Source: Gracilaria domingensis (lineage: Eukaryota; Rhodophyta; Florideophyceae; Gracilariales; Gracilariaceae). Taken from it: a stretch of DNA of 64,000 bases. Location of the stretch: positions 409,894 through 473,893 of the forward strand of contig VCMS01000025.1 of assembly GCA_022539475.1 (NCBI GenBank), read 5' to 3'. The notes beneath the pieces are model-generated. The model searched no databases. It was not told the origin of the DNA and saw only the letters and a program-made list of their open reading frames with translations. Within the stretch, counting starts at the first letter, position 1. Each line of letters opens with the position of its first letter. Below, in pieces: positions 10,841 through 20,481 of the stretch. Both the position numbers and the translations under genes were made by a program.

Positions 10841-11329
10841 CATTATTGCAATTCAGCACAGGACCGAGGTATACAATCCTTTACGGAAGTCTTTCGATGG
10901 GCAGGTAATGTCGACAAACAACACTGAGATGTTGTTGTGCTCGGACAGGGAGCGCTGGCTATCCTGTCTGTCCACGAGGACTATGAGCGGAGGAAAACGC
11001 GAGCAACGACACAGGTCTACTTGCTCTTGCAGTATGCTTTACTGTTGCGACTAGATTCCCGTCCGGGCTGGAAGGCGACAACGAGCCTAGCCTGGACTGC
11101 TAAGTAGCTACTAGTCGTCCGCACAGTGCGATGGACTAATATCGATACCATAGTGTTCGAAGAGTATCGACAAATACGATGTAATGTCGACGCAAGTAGT
11201 CCCTGACCTCTAGGATCAACAGGTAATTTCAACGGCAATCGACTCCAGCTCAACCCCTGGTAGATTTTGAGTTCTTTAAAGCTGGAGAGAAGTTTTTTAC
11301 TTGTCTAATTGGCACAATCTGTTTTTCTT

Positions 11330-11960
11330 CTTCTTCTCTCTCTCTCTCTCTAATACGGGCGCAGTAGTCTAATTCCTACATACTGCAGAGCGTTTCTGTT
11401 GAAAGAAACGCTCTTTCACTAGAAAACCCAGCACTCTATCGGGCCATTTCCTTATAATATCCGCTACACTCATTCCTCGACGATCGTGACGGGGTGGTAA
11501 GCACATCACTCTAGACGCTTTCCTCAGCGGACATCTTAACACGTAGTGTTCCACGTCATTCAGTACCCCCGGACGACATTTGCAAACTGCTCTCTTGCCA
11601 GTAAGGTATGTTGCAAGTGGATGCAACGTTATAGTGTGTCCCACATACAATTGAGACAACGCTACCTCAGATTCTCGCAACGAGACCAGTTTCTCTATGT
11701 TCGGCGGTACACTTGACAGTAGTGGTTGCATCCTGTTTCGTGTTGATACCCTTCGCTTAACCTCTGCAAAGTCAACGGGCACGGAGATTTGAATGTCCAT
11801 TGGAAGGTTAAGTCCCTCCTTTGCCAACTCATCTACCAAATCATTACGCTCTAATCCACAATGACTAGGAACCCAAAGTACATCGACTGAGCAAACAGAT
11901 CCACTTTGTTCTTCTTCCTCTTCCTCTATAATGCGGGCAATACCGTTTACTTTTGTAATT
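11330..11960 (-). mobile_element. LINE copy C, best-preserved 3' end
   Basis: On the minus strand the frame from about 11930 to 11369 reads RNase H C-terminus (VLWVPSHCGLER, then DLVDELAKEGLNL). A linker with SEVALSQLYVGHT follows, then a Cys/His knuckle CKCRPGVLNDVEHYVLRCP and a terminal RKWPDRVLGFLVKERFF before the stop at 11369. The untranslated end TTAGACTACTGCGCCCGTAT leads into a (GA)n run at about 11330-11351. RNase H followed by a knuckle is typical of I/R1/Tad-like LINE lineages. The reverse transcriptase and endonuclease are missing, so the copy is 5' truncated. Confidence 0.8.
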
Positions 11961-12011
11961 CGCGAACGCTAAGTTTTTTAGGAAACAACATAAAGGGGAG
12001 GCTTACGCAAC

Positions 12012-12131
12012 GATAAGATTGCTTTGGCCTTTCTGGTGAGGGAGCGATTCTTTCAAGATCGCTCTGCATTTAGTTCTCGTTAAGCTAATGTGCCCATAAA
12101 AGAGAGAGAGAGAGAGAGAGATAAGATTGCT
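12012..12131 (+). mobile_element. LINE copy D, 96 bp, with 12-bp target site duplication
   Basis: Inserted sequence 12024-12119 reads LAFLVRERFFQDRS in frame, then a stop, the tail with GCCCATAAAAG and a run of GA units. It is bracketed by GATAAGATTGCT at 12012-12023 and 12120-12131, an exact direct repeat. The last GA repeat base abuts the right copy. This is a complete record of one target-primed insertion that stopped after ~96 bases. Confidence 0.85.
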
Positions 12132-12476
12132 CTTTAGATCGTTGACCGATCATCGTTTTTTAGGGCTAAGTCATTTCTTTTCACACAGCTGGACATCGAC
12201 TCAAAAGACGGAAGTTTAAAATTAGTTATAGCATGGCGGCCTCCCTCCCAACAGAAGCGTTCCGCTCCAGATGGGAATAAAGCATATGCCCTTTTCGTGA
12301 GGGAGAAAGTCAGTTACAAGTTAAAAGAGTTACTTCCTAATTAGTGTAATCGGGGTTGTAGCCAACACGGCAGCACACTGGTCTCGACCAAACAAAGCGT
12401 TCCATGGAAAATATCTGTTCATTACAAATCACGATGGATCATGGGAAAACACACAAGAGGGCGGCGATGCACAAAA
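12132..12476. other. Spacer before the zinc-finger gene
   Basis: No gene is seen. A phrase near 12293 (ALFVREK) weakly recalls the LINE terminus but is too short to call. Confidence 0.3.
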
Positions 12477-13143
12477 TCACAACTTTCGACTTTGGACATC
12501 TTCGGCAGGTAATACCCTTACCTCCGAGTCACGTAGTCTGTGCACAAGTCTCATCTGTGACTCACAAGAAGAAAACATACTGAGTCAGGAAAATGACATG
12601 CATACAATTCTTTCGCGTATATGCTTAGGATACGCTATCACTTACATGCTTAGCGCAGTTGGACTTCCTCCCGAACCTTCGGAGGCAGACCCCACAACAA
12701 TACGGACGCAATTTCTCATGGACGCTTCTAACATGGGATTGAAGATTACAACGTTTCTTAAAGCGCAGAGGGCAGCTGGCGCACGCGTGCGGCTTTTTCA
12801 GCACTTCTGATAGTTGAAATTTCTTCCCAGGCTTTTCCACGGTCTGTGGTGGCCCTAGAACGATGGTCCAGAAGTCTTGTCGTGACGAGTATATACTTCC
12901 TTCTGGCTCCGCAATGGGCCCAATAGAATTCGCTCGGGCACTTGTGGTACTGGACCAAGATGGTGAAATGCTTGAATCAGGAGACCGGAAAAAATGATCG
13001 GTGGTACCAATGGTTTTTGGATCCCATAAAGGTTTGCCTGCTTCATCAGCATGACTCGCTTTGTGTTCAATATGTTGCAGTAGATGTTGAAAACTTGGAA
13101 CCATGGAAACCATTTGCTTCTTAGGATTCGTGTGAGGTCCCAT
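12477..13143 (-). CDS. C2H2 zinc-finger protein
   Basis: Likely nucleic-acid-binding protein with two C2H2 fingers, both C-x2-C-x12-H-x4-H, joined by a seven-residue linker. Finger 1 (121-142 from the ATG at 13143) is complete in exon 1 and ends HVRSVH. Finger 2 (150-171) has its two Cys and first His in exon 1. The last His comes from exon 2 (MRLVH) after a 91-bp intron (12645-12555, GTAAGT...ACAG). Exon 2 begins at 12554 and reads to a TGA ending at 12477. A further donor-like GTAAGG inside exon 2 leaves the C-terminus open to revision. The N-terminus is uncertain, since the frame stays open ~50 bases beyond 13143 and an acceptor may lie near 13220. Residues 40-110 are Ser/Pro-rich. Confidence 0.65.
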
Positions 13144-15068
13144 ATTGATCACACCGACAAACCTCAGGTCGTTAACTTGGTACTTGGCAAGAGCGAGAAT
13201 ACAACCTTCTGCGATTCTTCAAAATCGGATATTCTCGAGTCAGGAACTGCCAACGTTCTTGATTTGATACAATGACAGGAAACTCTTGAGGAGAACAGAG
13301 ACCTCAACGGCTGCAGTAGGAGCAGGATGTACACACTTTCTCAGAGCAGTGTGGAATACTCCTTGGGACACAGAGAGTATGATGATATCCATTGAATGAA
13401 TTGAGTTGAGAAAGGAGCAGGCTGGTGGCAAGCAAGAAATAACTAAATCGTTTTGAATGCTATGCGAATTTGTCAATGAAACGTATGTGTTTGTAGTCCC
13501 CCGTCCTGAGGGTACAGAATAACAAATGAAGTCACAATTGACAGCAGCAACTTATTCGACTCAGGTGGCTTTTTGGAAAGCAGATCGAAATGGCACGCAA
13601 CACATGCAGAGTTGCCATGATTTGCATCAATTTCTACATCAAGAGATGAACACGTACAGAGAAAACAATGTGGTTGAGATTTCGATTCAGGTGACGGCTC
13701 CAAAACATTACCATGGACCAAACTTGCGACCGTGAGAGAGTTATTTGATATTCAAGAAATGATGTCCGTGGAAAGAAGCTCACCACGCTTTCCCAGTTGT
13801 AGGAGAGGTAAATAAGCCCAACTTATTACTACTGCTGCCATTTAGATATAGCAGTATGAGTATAAACATGTACATAATTGTTGTCCGTGGTGCACTCATA
13901 CACTTACAATGGTACATTGTACGTATTTCATTGCAAGATTTGCCGTTGAGTACAATTTATCTATGACTGGGAACCGGTGTCGTATGAAACAAAGAATAAA
14001 ATGAAGCGACGTTTTTCGAGTTCTGCTTCTTTCTGTCAACCCTGTCGACAACTCGCAGTTTGTCAAGCGCCTTGAAACTGCCCGCTTCCTATGCTTCTCA
14101 GGGTGCATGATATGGAAGAAGACAGAATTCCCCTAAGTAGCTCTTATTCAGAGATAAAGGAGATCAGCTGCTCATTGGCGATTGCAGTGGGAAAGAAACC
14201 CATGTTGCGCTGGATGAATGGAGAACTGCCTGAGCCACGGTACGAAGAACTAAGTGATGACACAAGAGAGGTTGCTTTCTCTGCCTCTAGGTACAAGCTT
14301 TCGGTCATTTCTCAGCTCATGCCTTCGAGAGAAGAAGTTGAACTCGCCGGAGTCGTAGCTTGTGATCGGCACTGCAAAAAAAGCAATTCACTGGGTGGAC
14401 TTTTGAAGCAATTACGCAGACCCCCATGCGCAACCCGTGAATGATTTCGAACGCCTTTAGCAAACGGGACGTGGGGGAGACTGGTGTTATGGTCAGCCGT
14501 TAGATGCTTGAGTTTCAGTCGCAACATGGATTGCGAACAGAGAAAGGGCCAAATGGGGAGCCCAGACTTGTAATTCACTCGTTTGGCACACCAAAAAAAA
14601 CCAAAAGTCGAAACAGAGGAATTGAGACATAGGTTTCCACAGCCAGAGGATATTGTATTCGTTCCAATGATGCATCACCTCCAACAGAATTCGGCCACAC
14701 TTTGCTTATGGGACTCATGAAGACTCACAGGCTGTTGCTACTACTACTGCAATAACGAAGCATAACCAGTACATTCAGACAGGAACTTCTTCCATTAAGC
14801 TATTTGCAAAACCTTCCTTAGTCGAATCGCGGGGTTCAAAAGTGGCAGATATTATTCAGGTCATACCATCAGCAATCAGCTACAGCCTCCAGAAACAGAA
14901 GCTGCACAACATACGTATACAAGACGAGCTCGATTTTCTTTTTCGTTCGAGAGTACAGCCGATGGCTGGCCTTTCCTAGAGAACTGAGCCTTTTCCAGTA
15001 CTTTAGAACAAGTGCTGATTGAGTGGTACTGACGACTTTGTAGCGTCTAGCGCCTCGCCACTGCTTGC
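13144..15068. other. 1.9-kb stretch without a confirmed gene
   Basis: It may hold upstream exons of the zinc-finger gene (minus) and of BUD13 (plus). A 117-codon plus-strand frame at 14091-14444 has fairly even composition (EPRYEELSDDTREVAF) but no recognisable domain and no splice partner that I could fix. Treated as undecided. Confidence 0.35.
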
Positions 15069-15752
15069 ATGTATCCTTCATCAAACGACGAAAAGAATTC
15101 AAGAGGTTGTTCTTCCACACATATTGAGGGCGATAACAACATCAAGATTGACGAGGGGAAAGTGAAAGAGACGTCTCGAAACAATGATATCCCATTTGAC
15201 ACGGGTAATGTAAGTGACGCATCTCCTCCTCGTCGCCCTCGTCCACACCCTGCCTCTGCATCCCGTCAGACAAGAGCTGTACCCTCAACAAGAGATCAAG
15301 ACGAAAAAGAAATAAGTGATGCATCTCCTCCACGTCGTCGCGTTCGAAGTCGAGACTCTGGTAGGTACCCCAGTGCAGCCGAAACTCGACCTCGTAAACG
15401 ATCGAGGTCAATCGAAGGGAGAAGGTTTTCAACGGATAAGATGGCGAGACGCACGTCTCACAGCTCGGCCACTGACGACGACTTAACATCGGTTCGCTCC
15501 GGTGCGAATCCGGTTGCCTCAAGTTCACCTCGTGAAAGACTGGTGAGCCATCGCCAGACTGCCACGCGGTTTCCACATTTTCGAAACCCTTTTGCCCAAA
15601 GAGCTCCTCCGAACAGATATGGGATTCTACCTGGACCTCGGTGGGATGGAATTGAACGAACGAACGGGTTCGAGGTTCGCCTAGAGAACATGAGGGCTGA
15701 AAAAAGAAGCACGGATTATCAAGCTTACAGAGCATCAGTGGCGGACCTTTAG
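15069..15752 (+). CDS. BUD13: BUD13-like pre-mRNA retention and splicing (RES) factor, short form
   Basis: BUD13 is a spliceosomal protein that anchors the RES complex by presenting a C-terminal peptide to the RRM of IST3/Snu17. Seen here: two SDASPPRR repeats (about residues 50 and 79), Arg/Ser-rich linkers, and near the C-terminus RAPPNRYGILPGPRWDG followed by IERTNGFE. This matches the family hallmark NRF.I.PG.RWDGV.RSNGFE, whose Trp inserts into the partner. At 227 residues it is much shorter than animal forms and lacks the conserved central segment (TGLVLTDIQ-like) and the N-terminal LKRYL motif. An in-frame stop lies ~18 bases upstream of the ATG, so any extra N-terminus would need an upstream exon. 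Acceptor-like TTTGTAG and TCTAG words are present there. Confidence 0.85.
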   Translation: MYPSSNDEKNSRGCSSTHIEGDNNIKIDEGKVKETSRNNDIPFDTGNVSDASPPRRPRPHPASASRQTRAVPSTRDQDEKEISDASPPRRRVRSRDSGRYPSAAETRPRKRSRSIEGRRFSTDKMARRTSHSSATDDDLTSVRSGANPVASSSPRERLVSHRQTATRFPHFRNPFAQRAPPNRYGILPGPRWDGIERTNGFEVRLENMRAEKRSTDYQAYRASVADL

Positions 15753-16170
15753 AGAGAATCTAGAGAGCCCATCTAGTTCGTCTCGTTTACGGCAATGACC
15801 AAACTACAAGTGTTGCTCAACAGCATGAGATGCATCGAGAAGTCCTCCTTGTCAGTCTTAGAACAGGAGACTTAAACGCAAAACTAACCAAGGAGAGGAG
15901 CTTAGCATTTGGATCCGCACGGCCTTTCCGTGGATGCTCCTTTGTTTGATTGAGAGACACATAACGTTTTGCTTTTCATGAAGCGTCCCTAGAGCAGGAG
16001 ATCGCCGGACACTAAGAACTCAATATTTCGATGTCAACTCTGCTGATGGGCCATATGTTCAATAAGAAGGCGTTCTATACGAATGATTCAGGTCAAGGAC
16101 ATACGGTCGGAGATGTGCGTGGGACCTCACTGACGAGTGAGCGAAAAAGACTTCATGAAGTCGATAAATT
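15753..16170. other. Convergent 3' spacer
   Basis: The spacer lies between the 3' ends of BUD13 and the repeat protein. Nothing is recognised in it. Confidence 0.4.
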
Positions 16171-17643
16171 CTACTCTCCGAGAGTCTCGACTCCCGCACT
16201 CTCTTCAGTGCGTCCAATGTCATGAAGCATGGGATTGGTTGTTTGCGATTGCTCCTTTAGCCCCAGTCGACTGGCTACTTGAGAACGACCAAATTTGGTA
16301 ACTGCAACATTTAGGGAATTGCGACCAACTAGTAAAAGATCTGCCTCAGTTGGCAGAACACCTACCGTTCCGTGCAGCTCTATGAAGCTTAGTAGTTCAT
16401 AGCCAACGCAATGGAAGTCTTGCCAGTAATTCCTCTTCACTCCCATTCTGTCTGCCACGGCCTTGGAACCTCCATGATGTAGGATGGCCTGGTAAAGTTC
16501 AGTGCGTCCAAATCGAGCAAGCGTAGATGAAGATGGAATCTCAGCAGGATTCCCATATGTGTTCATGAATCTTTGAAGATTTCCTTGAAACAGAATCCAG
16601 TCCTTCAGAGCTTCTCTTGCTCGAATTTGATACTGCAATCCTAGTCGTTGAGACACTTCTGACATTCCGCCACACTTCACAATAGCAGCTGCCAAGTCTC
16701 CCCTTTTCTCTTCTTGGAGAACTGCGGAGCTCGGCATTATCCCATCAATGCCGATCTCTCTGCAAAACTCGTACACTTCCGTGGCCAAGTTGTAAAACTT
16801 CTGGTAATAGAAATCGGTCTTCTTCTTTGAAACAAGCTTAAGCCTTGCGGCAACCGCACGAAATCCACCATGGTATTTCGTGATTCCTTCTGCCAAATCC
16901 CCCTTTCCAGCAGCACGAAGCTCTTGTAGTGAAGGCATTTTTTTCTTCTGTGTTCTTGTCTTCTCCCCACCGAATTGATTCCCGCGTGATTGTGTTTGTT
17001 TCTCGATAAAGTCCATCACTTCTCTCTCAATCATCTTCCAGTCACTCAAGTACTTCTTGGGTTTGTTTTCCTGTATCCTGCGAAGTTGTAATTTCTCTGC
17101 AACTGCTGCAACCCCATTATGCTTTCCAATAGCTCCTGCTATATCAGAGCGTCCAGATATTCTAAGTTGCTTCAAGGTTGGCATAGTTCCCGGTGTCAAT
17201 TCTAACGGAGGATTCTTTATGAATGTCATAAGTTCTTCTTGCAAGTTTGAGAAATCATCCCAATACCCAGGGACTTTTTTGCTGGACTTCGAGGACCATC
17301 CGAGAATTTGTGCGACTTTATGGTAGCCACCGAAGTTTGTAATCGCATTGTCGAGATCTCGGCGTCCACGACCGCGCAAAAGCTTCGCGCTCGGCATGAA
17401 AAAAGTCTCCGGCTTGACACTTTTCATTTGGAACTCAACGAGTTCCTTCCTTATGTTTTCGATGTCTTTCCAGTATCCATTTGGTTTCCGTTTAGGCCTT
17501 CTTCGCGAAGATGTATTTGTAGAGGAGCAGCATGATACTCGAAACCTGAATATTGTATGACGCAATGCAGGAACAATAGTGATGAACGTTAACTCCGCAT
17601 GAATACATCGAGAGGGGTGCTTTGTAATTACGCTGAGCATCAT
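16171..17643 (-). CDS. Organelle-targeted repeat protein (GR.DL..AI...GG...VA..L units)
   Basis: The 490-residue protein is built of six tandem ~70-residue units. Each has an aromatic opener (GYWKDIENIRKELVEF, GYWDDFSNLQEELMTF, YWQDFHCVGYELLSF), a Pro-led element (MPSAKLLRGRGRRDL, MPTLKQLRISGRSD, IPSSSTLARFGRTEL) and a helix-turn-helix-like closer (AITNFGGYHKVAQILG, AILHHGGSKAVADRMG). The first ~55 residues are Arg/Ser/Thr-rich with few acids (RFRVSCCSSTNTSSRRRPKR), as in plastid or mitochondrial transit peptides. Similar repeats occur in organelle proteins of algae and plants that are thought to bind nucleic acid. I cannot name the family with certainty. Start: the first of two adjacent ATGs at 17643. 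Single exon. Confidence 0.75.
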   Translation of the reverse strand: MMLSVITKHPSRCIHAELTFITIVPALRHTIFRFRVSCCSSTNTSSRRRPKRKPNGYWKDIENIRKELVEFQMKSVKPETFFMPSAKLLRGRGRRDLDNAITNFGGYHKVAQILGWSSKSSKKVPGYWDDFSNLQEELMTFIKNPPLELTPGTMPTLKQLRISGRSDIAGAIGKHNGVAAVAEKLQLRRIQENKPKKYLSDWKMIEREVMDFIEKQTQSRGNQFGGEKTRTQKKKMPSLQELRAAGKGDLAEGITKYHGGFRAVAARLKLVSKKKTDFYYQKFYNLATEVYEFCREIGIDGIMPSSAVLQEEKRGDLAAAIVKCGGMSEVSQRLGLQYQIRAREALKDWILFQGNLQRFMNTYGNPAEIPSSSTLARFGRTELYQAILHHGGSKAVADRMGVKRNYWQDFHCVGYELLSFIELHGTVGVLPTEADLLLVGRNSLNVAVTKFGRSQVASRLGLKEQSQTTNPMLHDIGRTEESAGVETLGE

Positions 17644-18546
17644 GATGATAAGTGAAACGGACTACAAAGCTGATTAGATCTGTTTCATCTACGGATGTTC
17701 GCTCAGACACGGGTAGCGATGAGTGTTTGCAACAGGCTGGAAGAAGATCAAGACTTCGGTCTTCTGAATGGATTCACTCTTTCCCGGTTTTAGGTGGATT
17801 CGGTGAACAGAGCAGCCGATTTCGATCACATTAGGACCATCGCAAAAAGGTAGTAAATAGTTGTGCTCTATGGATTCCTCTAAAGGAGCGACATATTGTG
17901 GGCACGTCAACTTCTCGTTCACCTGCGTCAGGGATTCGAGTCAGTAGTCCTAGGACAGGAGCTCGAGCTTCCCTGCGAGATCTGTCTGTACCATTCTCGA
18001 TTATCCAAAGGCTGCGGCCAGAAACGTATTATGCATGCGTCCACATCTGCCTAGTCTCACGATGTGAGTTCCGAATTTTGAATGCCATCAGACATTTCGA
18101 AATCGAACGAACGAACACCGAGCAGTGTCATGGAAGACTTTCCTCAGCCAGTATTATTGGCTACAAGCTTTCACGTACCGACGGTAGCCTTCTCCCTATG
18201 CCATAGCCTTCTACGTTTGTTATGTTATCGACAAATGCTAGGCCTTTCTTGTCGAGCAGGAACGGCTAAAACGCATATTACAGGATCTCGTTTTACTTTT
18301 TCAGACTTCGATAGCGTTCATCCTGAAACTGTTTTGTCTACTTTGACTAAGGCAGCTTCCTGTCTATCGATAAGGCAACATTCGTATTTATCTCTGCAAA
18401 GTCTTACTGCAGTCCTCTTTCATTATGCATCAGGCGTGATCAATCGATCCTATCGGCGGTCGAGGACTTTACAGTCTAAAGTTTAAACTGTATAAGCTTG
18501 TCGTCATGAAACTTTGCATATATCTGCATACTGAAAAGCTCTACTA
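17644..18546. other. 0.9-kb spacer, no gene recognised
   Basis: Upstream region of the repeat protein and 3' flank of MTRR. Open frames here are short and lack domain signal. Confidence 0.4.
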
Positions 18547-20481
18547 TTAACCGTAAAACCAGATGTCACGGACGTAGCGATACTCTTCGGCGAGCTGTCG
18601 GAGCATGCTTTTTCCATCTTCCGCGTTACCATCACAGCAGAATTCTGAGAGAATCTCGCTAAGAGCCAAGTGTACTCCCTGCGCCATTCCGCCGCCATCA
18701 CCACATACGTATATCGAACCACCGTTCTTAATGACTTCCGCGACTTCCTTCCCCTCGGCCCTTAGACGATCTTGGACGTACACTTTCTTAGGGCCATCTC
18801 GTGAAAAGGCAACATCCAGCTTCGTCAGAGCCGCCTTCTCTTTAAGACTGTAGAGGTCTTGCTCATACAAAAAGTCTTTGCCTTGATGCCTACATCCGGA
18901 AAACAAGATTGTAGTTCCGAAATTGTCTTCTTCGGTGTGCTGCATTTCATATAGCCTCTCTCTCAGGAAACCCCTGAAGGGTGCCACTCCCGTCCCAGGG
19001 CCAATCATGATGTAGCTTGTTTGCAACGATGCAGGAGGTCTAAAATGACTAGCATTATCTGACTCACGCGGAATGAGAAGGATCTGAGAAGACTCGTTCT
19101 TTTCAATATACCTCGCACAAAATCCAGATAGCGCAGTTGTTGCAAGCCCAGACTTCACAACACTGAACGCAAACTGCAGGACGTCTTCGCCATCTAGTTC
19201 GGGGGATGATGTTGCACTGTACCATCTCGGCGCAACACTTGGTACCTGATCGAGGAAGAGCGAAAGAGGTGCTCGACATGATGTAGCCATTTCTTCTATC
19301 AGTCGCAATATGGACAATTCACTTTTTGTAACCTGTTCCGTATATTTCCGACGACCATCTCGAGAACACAAGTGCAATAGTGCTTTCCTTTCTTCGGTGT
19401 CATGACAATGATCCGACATCGCCCGAATCAAGGACTTCTTTGGGATTGCACGTAGATCAATTCGCTGCTTCACAAACTGCAGTACAGTGGCCGTCGCCAC
19501 CTCTACGCCATTCTCCTTCGATAGACGAAGCAGTTGATTTCCATCAAGACAAAGGACTTTGAGAAAGCGGTCAACTTCGGCAGGGTGATTCTCGACAATG
19601 ACGCCAAACGCATCACCAGGTCGATACTTCCTCTTCATCTGATTACCAGAATTACAAGTTACTTCCATGTGCCACACCGTCTTCTCACAGTCTGGAGAGG
19701 TCAATAACTTTGCATCCGTCACGGAAGCGCACCTAACCACATCTGAGAGGTAAGATGGGTTCACAGAAAGAGGGGGTTGATGCGACGAAGAGTCGTCTAG
19801 AACGTCCACTACAACCTTCGGTGGAAACATTTTTGGAAGCTTGCTTTCGTCAAATCCAAGCTCTTCGATAGAAATCTTAGTAATAAGAGTTTCTAGTTCG
19901 TCTGCTTGCACAGAGGATGCCTCTTCTTCGATAGGGAGGCTGTTCGTCTCTTCAGACACCAAGGAGATATCAGATGGGGCCTCCCGCAGTTGAACAGAAA
20001 TCTCCTCAAGAGTAGACCACATATTCTTGAGCCAGGGTTCGACAACGACTTCTAATCCGACACCGTCGTCAGCCTCGCCGCGTTTGAGAAAACGTTCAGC
20101 ACCAAGCTTGGTCATTGCGTTATCAATACGCTTTCCGGTGTTGCAGAAGTTTTCATAATTGGTATCTCCTAGTGCGAGAACTCCATAGCGAAGGCCTTCA
20201 AGCTTCTTCGGGTCTTTCTTGCGCAGGAGGCGCATGAATGGGCGAATGGTCTCCGGGGGATCCCCATCACCGGTAGTTGAGACAACAATAATGTTGTAGG
20301 TGTGCGGGTGGGCGGCAGGCTTCGTGAAGGCGGGCACATCTGCGTAGTCGGAAAGACACCTCAAGAGGCCTTGCTGCGCACTTGTAGAGGGTAGCTGGGT
20401 ATGGATTCGGCGAGCGATTTCTTCGGCGTTTCCGGTCACCGTACCGTAAAGCACGTTGACTAAGGGCGTGTTCAAACTCAT
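18547..20481 (-). CDS. MTRR: Methionine synthase reductase
   Basis: Diflavin reductase that transfers electrons from NADPH via FAD and FMN to reactivate cobalamin-dependent methionine synthase. It has 644 residues from the ATG at 20481. Seen: FMN-binding flavodoxin start VNVLYGTVTGNAEEIA, then STTGDGDPPETIRPF, GVLALGDTNYENFCN and GEADDGVGLEVVVEPWL. The DDxVGLE-VVEPW phrase and the RAIPKKSLIRAMSD phrase of the linker/FAD domain separate MTRR from NDOR1 and cytochrome P450 reductase. The FAD motif is PRWYSATSSP, the NADP region GPGTGVAPFRGFLRER and YVCGDGGGMAQGVH, and the C-terminal aromatic IWFYG. It has the normal family length and a single exon. It is divergent from NOP2 across 540 bp. Its presence implies use of vitamin B12 by the organism. 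Confidence 0.9.
   Translation of the reverse strand: MSLNTPLVNVLYGTVTGNAEEIARRIHTQLPSTSAQQGLLRCLSDYADVPAFTKPAAHPHTYNIIVVSTTGDGDPPETIRPFMRLLRKKDPKKLEGLRYGVLALGDTNYENFCNTGKRIDNAMTKLGAERFLKRGEADDGVGLEVVVEPWLKNMWSTLEEISVQLREAPSDISLVSEETNSLPIEEEASSVQADELETLITKISIEELGFDESKLPKMFPPKVVVDVLDDSSSHQPPLSVNPSYLSDVVRCASVTDAKLLTSPDCEKTVWHMEVTCNSGNQMKRKYRPGDAFGVIVENHPAEVDRFLKVLCLDGNQLLRLSKENGVEVATATVLQFVKQRIDLRAIPKKSLIRAMSDHCHDTEERKALLHLCSRDGRRKYTEQVTKSELSILRLIEEMATSCRAPLSLFLDQVPSVAPRWYSATSSPELDGEDVLQFAFSVVKSGLATTALSGFCARYIEKNESSQILLIPRESDNASHFRPPASLQTSYIMIGPGTGVAPFRGFLRERLYEMQHTEEDNFGTTILFSGCRHQGKDFLYEQDLYSLKEKAALTKLDVAFSRDGPKKVYVQDRLRAEGKEVAEVIKNGGSIYVCGDGGGMAQGVHLALSEILSEFCCDGNAEDGKSMLRQLAEEYRYVRDIWFYG

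Noticed and set aside
14091-14444. 117-codon plus-strand frame as a BUD13 first exon or separate gene
   Set aside because: It lacks the BUD13 N-terminal motif, has no convincing donor pairing with 15069, and shows no recognised domain.
18547-20481. Assignment as NDOR1/TAH18 or cytochrome P450 reductase
   Set aside because: The FMN-domain end DDGVGLEVVVEPW and the RAIPKKSLIRAMSD phrase are typical of methionine synthase reductase, and there is no N-terminal membrane anchor as in P450 reductase.
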